Assembly: GCF_035046485.1 (NCBI RefSeq)
Contig: NC_085138.1
Span: 41,079,464-41,143,463 of the forward strand
Length of the DNA stretch: 64,000 nt
Source of the DNA: Aedes albopictus
Lineage: Eukaryota > Arthropoda > Insecta > Diptera > Culicidae
Direction: 5' to 3'
This document shows, in pieces, positions 12,051 through 24,145 of the stretch (position 1 is the stretch's first letter; every line of letters starts with the position of its first letter). The notes under the pieces were generated by a model. It saw only the letters and a program-made list of their open reading frames with translations, searched no databases and was not told the origin of the DNA. Both the position numbers and the translations under genes were made by a program.

Positions 12051-12860
12051 TTTGCAATAAAAAAAAGCCAATTTTCCCACCAAAAAACTTCGAATTTTCC
12101 ATAAATAAATTCGATTTTTCCATAATAAATTAGATAATTCACAATAAAAAAATATCGAAAAGGCAATAAATAATTCAAAAAGTGCAATAAACAAAAACAT
12201 AAATTATCAATAAATGTCAAAAAACGAGCAATAAACGTAAATGCATTTTGAGCCAAAAATTAAAGCAGACCATGCGGCGAAGCCGCAAAGAGGATTGAGG
12301 AACTGAGGCGGCAGAAGGCCGCCGAAGTTTCCGATATCCGATGCACCGCAACTGCATCGATTCGGTTCTAGGCAAACCACAGATCCAATAATTTGCCCGG
12401 TATAATGCAAACATAGATGTTGTCCCTTTTTTAGGTCTGACGAGCGATAGCGAGTTCGGACAGCAAGCAATTGCTCGGTAAATTGCAATCATAGTTACGC
12501 AAGCTTTTCAGTCGTTTCAGTCATATAAGTGCGATTCAGCAATTCACTGTCTCATACTTTCCTGCATTTGTTTTTCATGGGTAATTTCATCATTTTTTAT
12601 TGCATTTTTTTTGAATTTTTTATTGCTTTTTCGATTTTTTTATTGTGAATATTGGGAAAAATCGGATTTATTTATGGAAAATTCGAAGTTATTTGGTGGG
12701 AAAAATGGCTTTTTTTATTGCAACAGTTGAATTATTCATTGCATTTTTGACGTTTTTAATTGTTCAAAAATCAATTATTTATGGAAACTTTTGATTTGTT
12801 TATGTATTTTTTTATTTGTTTATGGAACTTTTGTTATTTATTACTGCTTACACTCCTGTT

Positions 12861-13139
12861 TCTTAACTGGAACTTTTCGAATTATTTATGGGAAAATTTG
12901 TATTTATTTTGGAACGTTTAATTGTCTGCCTCGCAGAAAATGACAAATTTTGACTTAACACCAAGAAATTTAGCTACTTTGTCGAAACATTTTTCAAAGT
13001 TTTAAGTACTATTCGAATAATATAAGTAATTATCTTCATTTTGGTGAACATAGAATCAAAATCGACAGCTGGAGCACTGAAATATCGTTCAACGAGGTTC
13101 AAAACTCGTGGTGTAGAAGTGCGTGAAATGTGCCTTAAG
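12861..13139. other. Stretch without recognised feature
   Basis: AT-rich flank between the foldback and the minisatellite. Nothing recognised. Confidence 0.4.
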
Positions 13140-13785
13140 GGTATTTTTACGAGTTCCCGCAGGAATTCCTCCAAGATTTTTTTTCTGGAAAAAGGTCCAA
13201 ATTTTCTTCAGGGATTCGTGCTTGGATGGTTCTTGGGGTTTCTTTTGGGATATCTCCCGGGATTCTTCCGGTTTATTTCACGTATTACTCCCGAGATTAC
13301 ATCAGATATTCCTTCAGGATTCTTCATGGGTTTTCTCTCAAAATTTCATCTGAGATTTCTCCCAGGTTCTCATCCAAGAATTCCTTCTTTGATGTCCTTG
13401 TTGCTTCTAGAAGTTTTTTTCTAGAATTTTTCCAAAATTTCTTCGTGGATTTCTTCCGAGACACATTTACGGATTCCTCCTGAATTTAATCAGGGATTCC
13501 TTCACTTACTTCTTACGGATTTCTCCCGACATTTCAAAAGAAATTTCTCCTGGGTTACCGTCGAGGACGCCACTAGAAATTTCTTCCCGAATCTCTTCTG
13601 AGATTCCTCCCGGTATTTTGCTTTGCTTCTGACATTTTTTCATGAATTTCTTACATCATTTTGGTAGGAACTACTGCAGCAATTTTGCTCTGGATTCCTT
13701 TCGGTTTTTTTTTCCTGGATTCTTCATTGATTTCTTCATTGATTCTTCATTGATTGTTCCAGGATTTCTTTAGTGATATCTCAAA
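13140..13785 (-). repeat. Degenerate minisatellite, reverse orientation
   Basis: Repeated words like TTCTCCCGAGATTCCTTC and GGATTCTTC. Overlapping open frames at 13041-13483 in three frames are a by-product of the repeat and lack domains. Confidence 0.5.
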
Positions 13786-13794
13786 ATTGTCTAT

Positions 13795-14130
13795 ACTGAT
13801 CTGTGAATTTGCATCTCCGATGACTATTTTGAAGTTTGATGATTGTTTGAGCACTCTGCGTAGGCCTTAACATACAGATTCAATCGCTTATCGACTTCTA
13901 CTGAATAACTCACTTCTTCTGGTTACTGATCACTCTGAAACCAACACCAAGTTCTGTTGGATTGCCAACGCTGTCTAGGTAGATATGGTATTAAAATGAA
14001 GCGTTGGCGCTGAGACCCACCGCTCGGAACTCGTGTTCTCCAGTATTGACCAGCGCATCTGCCATAGTCACGCTGACATTGTGCAGTTCACAAGTTAGGA
14101 GTCTAGAAAGTGCATCCATAGCTCTCACTT
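13795..14130 (-). pseudogene. Possible endonuclease fragment of a non-LTR retrotransposon
   Basis: On the minus strand two pieces in different frames resemble APE-type endonuclease motifs of RTE/CR1-like elements. One is TELGVGFRV near 13940. The other is KIVIGDANSQI near 13805, comparable to KIIIGDLNAQV in the RTE copy at 30-33 kb. Stops and frameshifts separate them. It is short and decayed, so the call is tentative. Confidence 0.4.
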
Positions 14131-15300
14131 TTTAGATAGGCTTATATTTATTTATTAGACTTCACTGCACAAAGCACACAACTCATGGCTGGTAGTCTTT
14201 GTCATCGACCATAGAGGGCACACAGCCGATTCACCATTTCATAGCCCAGAATCTGGTTCCTTGTTCTGCTTTAATGCCAAAATAAGTTCGACGCTTTTGT
14301 ATAACGTAATTCATTAGACTTGTTTCATGACACCAATTGAATTTGATATCCATCATAAAAATGACGCTCTCGTCTCGTCTCGACTTTAGTGTGGGGCTTC
14401 CCCCACATCGGCACAGCAGTTAATCGCCCGGACACCATCTTCTCGAAGGCTCGAAGATTAATCCCCCATAAAAATAACGACGCTTACAATGCCGCATAAT
14501 TGCCCGCCGGAACGTCAACAAGTGGCCACCACCATCACCAACAGGCGTAAAAATATTCATCACTATACAGAGACCTACTGAAGCTTTGCTGGTTGAGGTG
14601 CGGTACCAACTGCTGACATATCGAGGAGTCACGCGGTGTCGTTCCGTAAAACCGTTGATATATATGTAATAACGTTGCCTCCCTTCATTACTTTCATCGG
14701 TGAAGGTGGAAAATTGAATGGTGTGGTGCGCTGGGAGGTGTGAGGGGGCTCATGTACAAACAAGCGCAGCGTCACCAAAAAAGCTCAGCCCCCGCTCATA
14801 TTTTGTCACAGTTTATTATGTTGGTATATGTGCGAAAGCTTCTCACACCGAAAACGGGACGTCACCCAGAGGGGTGACAGCAGCATTGTTACGGGAAAAA
14901 TGCACACTGCCTTGCCTTATATTAAACATTCTTTATGAGACAGCAAAAATAATATTAGATATCTAGTTGAATACGGTACGGATTATACGGAAATATAATA
15001 GTTATCTCTTGTTTAATATGTATTTTTTTTAGTAAGAAAGTGCATATTTTGTCCAAGAGTTGAGTACAGTTACCCCTATGCAGAGCACCACCCTCATGAG
15101 ACAACTACCATGCTCTGGTAATTTATGGGGCAATTTCCTGGCATCCGACGCGGAACAATTCATCTTGTAGAATTTTATTAACTCAAACTTCCACTCTGTT
15201 CTCGTTCCCATCTCTGGTTGTGCTGCCATGGATGTTGCTGCTGCTGCTGCCAACCCGGACCCCCCATGGGAACGTTTGGAACCCCATCCGCATCCACCAG
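14131..15300. other. Intronic or upstream sequence, no gene recognised
   Basis: No repeat or exon recognised. A short perfect-type palindrome, TGTGGGGCTTCCCCCACA, lies at 14391-14408. This stretch precedes the first visible Ig exon. I found no signal peptide or Ig1 exon here. Confidence 0.4.
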
Positions 15301-15429
15301 TTGATACCCATATTGGTAATTTTCTAAATTTATCAAACGTAGATAGGAGACAGATGGGCGCCTACCTGTGCATCGCGTCGAACGAGGTCCCGCCGGCCGT
15401 CAGCAAGCGAGTCTATCTCAACGTGAACT
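15301..15429 (+). CDS. Lachesin/DIP-like Ig protein, exon A (end of Ig domain 2)
   Basis: Encodes the C-terminal half of an Ig domain: DRRQMGAYLCIASN followed by VPPAVSKRVYLNVN. The MGAYLCIASN.VPP signature is typical of insect lachesin/amalgam/DIP proteins, cell-surface adhesion molecules of the nervous system. The donor GTAAGT follows at 15430, and the split codon joins in frame (phase 1) to exon B to give NVNFAPNV. The start is less sure: the acceptor CATCCACCAG at 15300 keeps phase 1, as Ig-domain exons usually do, but the tract before it is not strongly pyrimidine-rich. Ig1, the start of Ig2 and the signal peptide are not in view. The family is well supported; the ortholog is not named. 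Confidence 0.8.
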
Positions 15430-15879
15430 GTAAGTATATTCGGGGCGGAAATTGTGTTATCGAACATACATATTAAGGAAAAGGGGGCCCTACAGAAGCA
15501 TGACTTTCACTGTGAACGCTGCTCCACGGTTGTTTTCATAGATGCTGAAGTGCTGCAAGGGGAAAAGTTTGATTTATTTTTGATGATGATGCTTTTTCAA
15601 CATAAAATGTCATATTATGATTAATTGGCAATTCAGTCAAGCAGTGCCTATATGTTCTGTAATTCAGAAACGGAAAATATGATAAGATGTTAGTTTTATG
15701 CAAGACATATGTTGCCTCCACTCGTAAAACAGTCCCATATGAATAGGAAACCCAGCAAAGATGGGACTGTTATGCACGCCTTAGACAGACTCCATAGTCC
15801 AGTAACTACATACATTGCTTCTTATTCGTATCTAAAAATTCCTGCGTTAAATCTCTGATTAGTGCTTACTTACCTTACT
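15430..15879. other. Start of large intron
   Basis: Begins with GTAAGTATATTC. No other feature recognised before the RTE copy. The whole intron (15430-28973) is 13.5 kb and is mostly repeats. Confidence 0.6.
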
Positions 15880-18800
15880 GATCAGGCTAAGGCCGGTGTG
15901 GCCTCTGCTGTACATAGTAGCCGCCTCCATTCCACTCGGTCCATGGCTGTTTGTCTCCAGTTCCGCACTCTGCGTAGGGTCCGCAGATCGTCCTCCACTT
16001 GGTCGACCCACCTAGCTCGTTGCGCTCCACGTCTTCTTGTACCGGTTGGATGACTCTCGAGAACCATTTTAGTCAGGTTGCTATCCGATATCCTGATGAC
16101 GTGACCCGCCCACCGTAGCATCCCGATTTTCGCGGTATGGACGATGGTTGGTTCTCTCAGCAGCTGATGCAGCTCGTGGTTCATTCGCCTTCTCCAAGTC
16201 CCGTCTTCCATCTGCACTCCGCCGTAGATGGTGCGCAGCACCTTCCGTTCGAAAACTCCAAGGGCGCGTTGGTCCTCTGCACGTAGGGTCCATGTTTCGT
16301 GCCCATAGAGGACGACCGGTCTAATCAGCGTTTTGTAGATGGTTAACGTCGTGTTACGGCGAACTTTATTCGATCGTAGAGTTCTGCGGAGTCCAAAGTA
16401 AGAACGATTTCCTGCAACAAGCAACAATACGCCTCTGAATTTCTCTGCTGGTGTCGTTGTCGGCGGTCACCAGTGAGCCCAAGTACACGAATTCTTCAAC
16501 CGCCTCGATTTCATCACCGTCGATATGAATTCGGGGTGGCGGGCGCGGTGATTCCTCCCTGGAGCCCTTTGCCATCATGTACTTTATCTTCGATACATTA
16601 ATAATTAATCCGATTCGCCTGGCTTCACTCTTTAGTCAGATGTACGTTTCCGCCATCGCATCGTCTCAAATTTACGAGCAATAATATCAATATCATCAGC
16701 GAAACCAAGCAGCTGTACGGACTTCGTGAAAATCGTTCCGCTCGTGTTTATCCCCGCTCTCCTAATTACACCCTCTAAAGCAATGTTGAACACATCACTC
16801 GATCCATCGTCGCCTTCATTAATCGTATCGGTTTATCCGGGAATCCGTATTCGTGCATAATCTGCCATAGCTGTTCTCGATCGATTGTATCATACGCCAA
16901 TTTGAAATCGATGAACAAGTGATGTGTGGGCACGTTATATTCGCGGCACTTCTGCAACACCTGGCGGATGGCGAACATCTGGTCCGTTGTAGCGCGTTCA
17001 CCCATAAATCCAGCCTGATAGTGCCCCACGAACTCTCTTGCCATCGCTGATAGACGGCGGCATAAAATTTGAGAGAGTATCTTGTAGGCAGCGCTCAGTA
17101 GTGTGATTGCGCGGTAGTTCCCGCAATTCAACTTGTCGCCCTTTTTGTAGATGGGGCATACGATACCTTCCATCCACTCCTCCGGTAATATTTCCTCCTC
17201 CCAAATCTTGGTAATGACCCAGTGTAGTGCTCTCACCAGTGCTTCTCCACCGTATTTTAGAAGCTCGCTTGGTAGTTGATCTGCTCCAGCGGCTTTGTTG
17301 TTTTTCAACCGGCCAACCTCCTCCTCAATCTCTTGAAGGTCAGGGGCCGGAAGTCTTTCGTCCTGTGCACATACTCCTAGATCTGTTACCACGCCACCTT
17401 CGGTACTTGCAACGTCGCCATTGAGGTGCTCATCGTAATGCTGCCGCCACCTCTCGACCACCTCACGCTCGCTCGTGAGAATATTCCCGTGATTATCTCG
17501 GCACATTTCGGCTTGTTGCACAAAGCCTCTGCGCGAGCGGTTCAGCTTCTCTTAGAACCTTCGTGTGCCCTTAGCGCGGTACAGCTCTTTCATCGCTACG
17601 CGATCTAGTTCTTCCTGCTGGCGCTTCTTCATCCGGAAGACTGAGTTCTGCCTGTTCCGTGCCTGTTTGTACCGTGCCTCATTCGCTCTCGTACGGTGTT
17701 GCAGCATTCTCGCCCATGCTGCATTCTTCTCGTTTTTCAACTGTTCACATTCGACGTCGTACCAGTCGTTTCTGTGATTCGGAGTCGCGAAGCCTAGTGC
17801 TGTAGCCGAGGTACTACCTATGGCGGATCGGATGTCCCTCCAGCCATATTCAAGTGTAGCTGCGCCAAGCTGCTCTTCCGTTGGTAGGGCCACCGCTAAC
17901 TGCTTCACGTAGTCTTTAGCCACTTCTACGTTACGCAGCTGCTCGATGTTGAGCCGTGGCGTTCGACTTCGACGCGTGATGATAACTGTCGAAAGTTTTG
18001 AGCGCATGAATACAGCTACTAAGTAGTGATCCGAACCTATATTCGCACTGCGGTATGTGCGGACATTACTTATATCCGAGAAGAATTCACCGTCGATTAG
18101 AACGTTGTCGATTTGGTTTTCTGTTTGATGGTCGGGTGATCTCCAGGTGGCTTTGTGGATATCTTTGCGGGGGAAGAAGGTGCTTCGGACTACCATACCA
18201 CGGGAGGCTGCAAAGTTTACGCATCGCTGGCCGTTATCATTCGATAGGGCCTACAGGCTGTTTCGCCCGATTACCGGTCTGTACATTTCCTCCCTTCCTA
18301 CCTGCGCGTTCATGTCGCCGACAACGATTTTCACGTCACGCGGCGAGCAACCATCGTATGTTTGCTCTAACTGCGCGTAGAACGCTTCTTTCTCGTCATC
18401 GGGTCTCCCTTCGTGTGGGCAGTGGACGTTAATGATGCTGTAGTTGAAGAAACGGCCCTTAACTCTCAACATGCACATCCTTGCGTTGATCGACTGCCAC
18501 CCGATCACACGTTGTCGCATCTTGCCCAACACTATAAAACCTGTTCCCAGTTCATTGGTGGTGCCACAGCTTTGGTAGAAGGTAGCCGCTCGATGCCCGC
18601 TTTTCCACATTTTCTGTCCAGTCCAACAAAGTTCCTGCAACGCCACGATGTCGAAGTTGCGGGGATGTAGTTCGTCGTAGATTATCCTGCCACATCCTGC
18701 GAAACCTAGTGACTTGCAATTCCATGTTCCAAGTTTCCAATCGTAGTCCTTATTTCGTCGCGTGGGTCTTTGCCGATTGTATCGAGTCGTATTTTCTCCT

Positions 18801-19020
18801 ATGTTATTCGCAATGGGGATTTTTACGGGTGGCTTATTGGGCCTACGCCAACACTCCTGTCTCGCCGGAGGGCCATCGTGCCAGTTCTGTTTAACGTCCC
18901 AACCAACACTAGGACAACCACGCTGATGGGGCTACCACCTTGGATCTAGCTGGGCGTGGTGCACCGTTTCTTACTCAGCCGCTGGATGCCAGAACAGACG
19001 CTGTTTAAGCCGCACCTCCT
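15880..19020 (-). mobile_element. RTE-clade (Jam1-like) non-LTR retrotransposon, copy 1
   Basis: Minus-strand protein resembles RTE elements throughout. Endonuclease at about 18790-17970 has TWNCKSLG, ALQELCWTG, KIVVGDMNAQVG and SDHYLVAVF. RT at 17521-16690 has YQAGFMGERATTDQMF, HHLFIDFKLAYD and, in another piece, FADD. The C-terminal region at 16578-15882 has VYLGSLVTADND, IYKTLIRPVVLYGHETW and GMLRWAGHVIR. Two in-frame stops (18251-18253 and 17552-17554) break the endonuclease and linker. A deletion near 16790 fuses the ATMD region directly to the NIALEGV region, losing the GLRQGD block present in copy 2. A further frame change lies near 16400-16430. It is dead as a coding element. Confidence 0.85.
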
Positions 19021-19450
19021 TGGTGAACAGGAATTTCTCCATATTCTTGCAGGAATTTCTCCGGGAATTTTCTGTAGGTCGTCTTAACGGTTTTCTCAAG
19101 AAATTCTCAAAAGATTGAGCTTGAAACTTTTCACGAGGAGTTTTTCAAAGATTCCTCCTGAGACCCCTCCAGGTTTTCTTTAGGAAATTTCTTTGAGGAT
19201 TGCTACAGTCAGTAGTTCATATGATATATGATGTTTATTTTTTTAAATATTTCTGGAAGAAATACTGCAGCAGTGTTTCTTTGGAATTCGTCCAGAAATT
19301 CTTCTGTAAATTTCTCAAATAATGTTTCAGCAGATTTCAGAAATACCTCAGGGTTTACCTTTTGAAATGCTGACATTTTCTCAGGAGCTCTTTCAGACAT
19401 AATTGTTGAAAATTCTGCAGAGGTCGTGTCAGAGGTTCCTTCAGGTATTA
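19021..19450 (-). repeat. Degenerate minisatellite, reverse orientation
   Basis: Words like GGAATTTCTCCGGGAATTTTC and AGATTCCTCCTGAGACC belong to the same family as the large arrays, here reversed. The following 240 bases (19451-19690) are non-repetitive and locally coding-like (GFLPPPAAQDRLP), but no family was recognised. Confidence 0.45.
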
Positions 19451-19690
19451 ATCCATATAATCAGATATTCTTCGGGAACTAGCTCTTATCGACTGGTGTA
19501 GCTCAGCAACCGGCCAAACAACAAGCCGAAAAGTGAAATTTTTTTCCTCAAGAAGTCTGCAAGCTAATTTGTCCGTGAGACGATCTAGAGAAGGGTTCCT
19601 GCCACCACCAGCAGCTCAAGATAGATTACCAGTTGAAGACGGACTACCGCCAAACCAGGAAAGCAAGAGTATACGACCAGCGAGTTCCAT

Positions 19691-22600
19691 TCAGCAGCAG
19701 AAGGCATTCCTGGAGAACTTCCTGGAAGAATTTCTTAAGAAATCCCTAGAGGATTTCCTGGAAGTATTCTTGGTGGAACTTCTGAAGGATTTCTTGGAGG
19801 AAACTTCGAAGGATTTTCTAGAGGAATCCATGGGGAAGTCTCTGGAGAAATTCGTGGAGAAATCTCTGGAGAAATTTCTGAAGCAATTCCTGATGGAATC
19901 TCAGGAAAAATACATGGAGAAAGGCCTGGAAGACTACCTAGAGGGATTGTTAACATAATTTTTGAAGGATGTCCAGGAGTAATTACTGAAGAAATTCCTG
20001 AAGTAATTCCTGGAAAAGTTTCTGATGAAATTCTTGGATAAAATCCTGGAGGAATGCCTGGAGGAATTCCTAGAGGGTTTACTGTGGGATTGTTGGAGGA
20101 ATCAAGGATGAAATTCCTGGAGAATTCTCCAGACGAATTTATTAAAGAATTAAGGGCTATTTGCAGTTCAGAAGGAATTTTTCGGCCTATCTTGATGCAT
20201 GCGAAATTCGTTGCCTGAATCGTCCAAGAAACCGTTTTTCTGCGATCGTAGTACGCAGTTGCGAAGGAATGACAATTCAAATGGCTGTCTCTGTAGAAAG
20301 TTTCTACTAGGAATCGGTCAAGAAATTTCTTGAGCGATTCCTTTTGAACACGAAACTGGGCTTTACTGAATAAGTTTCTAGAGGAATCTCCAGAGGAATT
20401 CTATTATTTTTCTATTCCTGAAAAAATCTTTTGATAAAATCCTGGAGGAATTTCTAGCGGAATTTCTGGAGTTTTAACTGGAGAAATCCTCGAAGGAATT
20501 CCTTGAAGAAATTTGTGATGAAATCCCTGGGGAAATCTCTAGTGGAATTCCTGGAGGAACATCTGGAGGATTGATTGATTGATTTGTCTTTATTAGAGAG
20601 ACTTTCAGCTCTTGGCTGGTTCGTCTCTAAAAAACCTGGAGGAATCCCTGAAAAATTCCTGAAGATATTCCTGGAGAATTTCCTGGATGAGTTTTTGAAG
20701 AAAACCCTAGAGGATTTGCTGGAAGAATCGTGAGAGGAACTGCTGTAAGATTTCCTAGAGGACTCTTCGAAGGATCTCCTGGATGAATCCATGGGAAAAT
20801 CCATGGAGAATTTCATGGAGAATTTCATGGAGAATTTCATGGAGAATTTCATGGAGAATTTCCTGGAATTATTTCTGAAAAAATCTTCAGAAGATTTTCT
20901 GGAGAAAATTGCCTGGTGAAATTGCTGACATAGTTTCTGAAGGATTTCCAGGAGCGATTCCTGAATCAATTCCTAGATAAATTTCTGGAGGAATTCATGA
21001 ACAAATTCCGTGGGTATTTTCTAGAGAATTCTTGGAATTCCTGGATGAAATCCTGGAGGAATACCTGGCAGAACTCTTGAAGGTTTTTCTTTGGGAATTG
21101 CTGGAGAAATCTTTGGAATTCTTGCAACAATTGCTGAATGAATTTCTGGGGGAATCTCTAGAGGAACTCTGGGCAAAATTTCTGAAAAAATCCCCTGAGG
21201 AATTCATGGAGGAATTCATAGAAAAAAAAATCTGGAGAAATTCCTAGAGAAATCGCAGGAAAAATCCCTGAAGAAGTTCCTACAGAAATTTTAAGCGGAA
21301 TTCCTGTAGGAAAACCTAGAAGAATTATTGGAGGAATTCCTGGAAAAAATCTAGGAGGTATTCCTAGAGAAAATCCTGTATGAATTTCCGAAGAAATCCC
21401 TGAAGCATTGCCTAGAGAAATTACTGGATGATTTGCTGACATAATTTATGATGGAATTCCTTGATTAATTCCTGGTGGAATTCCTGGAGGATCCCCTGAA
21501 GAAATTCCTGGAGTAATACCTCGAAGAGACCCTGGATATATTCCTGGATAAACCCTGGAGGAATGCCTGCATGGATTTCTGAAGCAATCCCAGGAGAAAC
21601 TTCTGGGGAATTCCTGGAGGTTTTTTTTGAGGGTCCCTGGTGCAATTCCTGGAAGAATATCTGGTGGAATTGCCGGAGGAATCGTTGAAAAAAAAACCTG
21701 GAGAAATCTTTGCAAGAATTCAAGGAGGAATCCCTGAAAGAATGCCTGGATAATTTATTGGAATAATGCCTAGTAGAATTCCTTGTGGAAGTTTTGAAGG
21801 ATTCCCTGAAGTAATTCCTGGAGAAATCTTTGGATGAATTTCTGTAGGAGTCTCTGGAAAAAAATCCTTGGAGGAAGCTCTTGAAGATTTCTTGGATAAA
21901 TTTCTGTAGAAATTCCTAATGGAATTCTTGGAACAATCCCGGAAGCAATTACAGGAGGAATTTCTGGAGGAAGTCTTGAAGGAATGCATTGAAGAAACAC
22001 TGGAGGGTTTCTTGGAGGAATCTCTGAAAAAAAAATCTTGTTACTTATCTTGGAAAATTCCCTGTAGGATATCCTAGAGGAATGCCTGTATGAATTCCCG
22101 AACAGAAGAACTCTTGGAGAAATCTCTAGAGGAATTTCAGGCGAAATTTCTGGAGGAATCTCTAGATGAAATCCTGGAGGATTTTTTAGAGAAAGTCCTG
22201 CAGGAACTCTCAGAAGAATCCCTGGAGAAATTCCTAGAGGAATCCCTGAAGAAATCGAATCTCTTAAGGAATTTGTAGAGGAATATCAGGAATAATTCCT
22301 GAAGAAATTGCAGATGGAATTCTTGGAGAAATTCTGGAGGAATTCTAAGAAGAGATCCTGAAGAAGTTCCAGAAGGAATTCCGGAAGCCATTTCAAGAGG
22401 AATTCCTAAGGGAATCTATAAACAAATCCTGCAGGAAGTACTGAATTAATTCTGGAGGAGTTCCATAAAAACTACAAGGATGATTTTTAGAAGGAATCCT
22501 AAGAAGAGTTTCTGGAAGAATCTTTGGAGGAATTTTTAAAATAAGTTGTTGCAGAAAGAATCACATAAGGAATTTCCGACTTAAGTCCTACAGAAATTCT

Positions 22601-22830
22601 TGAAGGAAATCATGTAGGTATCCCTGGAGAATATCCTACAGGAATGCTTGCAGAGATTAACGAAGAATCTCTAAAAATACTTCTGAAGGAATCTCTAGAA
22701 GAATTCTTGGAGGAATCCCTGAAGAAATTCGTGGAGGAATCTCTTGACAAACTGCTGGAGGAATCTCAGGAAGAATTCCCGAAGAAACTTCAGATGGAAT
22801 CCTTGGAGAAATCTATTACAAGTTTTATTT
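19691..22830 (+). repeat. 3.1-kb degenerate GGAATTCCTGGAGG array, forward
   Basis: Near-continuous, diverged short repeats built from GGAATTCCTGGAGGAATC-like words, many spaced in multiples of three. Most frames stay open and read as EFLEESLEEF, SRNSSR or GIPPGIP series; these are artefacts of composition, not proteins. A higher-order pattern of about 0.5 kb shows in landmarks such as GCTGACATA at 20924 and GCTGACATAA at 21435, and GAAATTGCAGATGGAATTC near 22303 with a relative near 22785. The landmark order recurs inverted in the array at 35.2-38.8 kb. Confidence 0.8.
20572..20631 (-). mobile_element. 3' tail fragment of a non-LTR retrotransposon
   Basis: On the minus strand: AGACGAACCAGCCAAGAGC, then an AATAAA signal, then a CAATCAATCAATC tail. 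This looks like the extreme 3' end of a mosquito LINE, about 60 bp, inserted in the array. It does not fit the array's own repeats. Confidence 0.5.
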
Positions 22831-23291
22831 TTGTGTTAAATGTGCTATTTTAACTTGTGAATATATCCCTAGTACTAATGCACATTCATAGGGCTCTGGC
22901 AGAATAGAAGCCCGCAATCCTATTTCAATTGCCAACATTCAGGCCATTTCGGGCTGTGATTAAGTACTAGAGATGTAAACCTGGCACAGACTTCAAGTTA
23001 TAGAACTCTAGTGATGAAACCCGAATCGGGATGCCCCCTTGGGATTAGAAATTCCTAGACAAAACAGAAGCTATGAAAGCAACTAATGCTGCCAACAAAA
23101 GGCAAGCTGCCAGAGAAAATACGATTACAGGATTGACCAACAACATTAATGAAACCTCGTCATCCTGTCATCGGAAATTGTTATCCAATAGGGTAACAGG
23201 ACAAAATATATGTTCTGTGTTGTATGTGTCCAAATGTAATGTCCCAACTTATTACGCATTTGTAAGGTTCCACTATAATATTATAGTGGTG
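22831..23291. other. Stretch without recognised gene
   Basis: Unrelated to the array. Contains a short palindrome CACTATAATATTATAGTG at 23270. The open frame at 23073-23327 shows no domain. Confidence 0.4.
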
Positions 23292-23307
23292 CTCAAATTT
23301 GTATGGA

Positions 23308-24132
23308 ACAAGGTTGTTAATCGATAAATTATCGCCGATAAGTTAACGCCAACTTTGACTTCGCTGACAGTGATTCGATAATTCGTCGTTAACGATAAAT
23401 AATGCGTTGAATTATCGTTATCGTTTTCGTAACTTCGATAATTTATCGAAAATTATCGAGTTAACTGTTGAATGCTGAGTAAAAAAACATGAAAAACAGT
23501 CTGAAATTTTCCTGCGGCGTGTGTATGACCAAAGTGTGGGATATTAATCTATGGCAAAATCCCGTTGGAATGGCGAGAAATTCTCTGGTGTAATTCCTGA
23601 TGAAAACCCTTGTTTACCTAATAAATTACACGATGGAATCCCTGGAAAAATATTAAAGGAATTCTTGGAGGGATTTCCAAAGTAATACCTGGCGGAGCTC
23701 CCAATAAAATAGTGACAATAGAATTCCTGGAACACTATTCGATACAATATCTGGCACCGACAGAACTCCCAATGCAATGGAAAAGAATTCCCGATTGAAT
23801 CCATTATTTCGAATTTCCCGATAGAATCTCTGTCGAAATACTCTTTATGTAGAATCTCTGGAGGTATTCCCAATGATAATTCCCGAAAGTTCATTATTTG
23901 CGATGGAAAACACAACTGTAACTTTCGAATCATTGGAGCTCTGTATGTTGCTGTCAAAGATTTTCACACAAGATTGCTATGATTGAAACTTCCGTAAGTT
24001 AACTGCAGTTAACTTGCGTTGATTTATCGAGGGCCGATAAATCTTGCGATAATGTATCGTCATCGCAGTGAGCGATAACGTTGAACGCAATTATCGTTAT
24101 CGACGATAACGATAATTTATCGATTAACAACC
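23308..24132. mobile_element. TIR element, about 825 bp, with TTATCGATAA repeats
   Basis: Ends AAGGTTGTTAATCGATAAAT and ATTTATCGATTAACAACCTT form a 25-bp inverted repeat. Subterminal regions are filled with ATTATCG / CGATAA words in both orientations. The middle (23560-23900) is a piece of the GGAATTCCTGG minisatellite. No transposase coding is visible. Flanks do not show a convincing duplication, so the superfamily is open; a CAAGG start would suit hAT. Confidence 0.65.
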
Positions 24133-24145
24133 TTGGGGAATATAT

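Larger units (their letters stand above)
8711..12860. mobile_element. Foldback element split by a retrotransposon
   Basis: The left arm is in two pieces, 8711-8855 and 12051 to about 12205. Together they match the reverse complement of 12575-12860. Shared words include TGTAAGCAGTAATAAATAAC, CAATGAATAATTCAACT and AATTTTCCATAAATAAAT. The loop (about 12206-12574) is unrelated, GC-richer sequence. Arms are about 290 bp. No target duplication was identified. The retrotransposon at 8856-12050 inserted later, since its removal makes the left arm continuous. Confidence 0.7.

Noticed and set aside
13041..13483. Overlapping open frames in three frames
   Set aside because: Minisatellite composition; no domain in any frame.
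15029..15253. An alanine-rich small protein on the minus strand
   Set aside because: Arises from a GCT/AGC run next to exon A; no domain or other coding support.
19533..19958. A 141-residue open frame ending in EFLEESL-type repeats
   Set aside because: Most is array sequence. Only the first 50 residues look non-repetitive, and no family was recognised.
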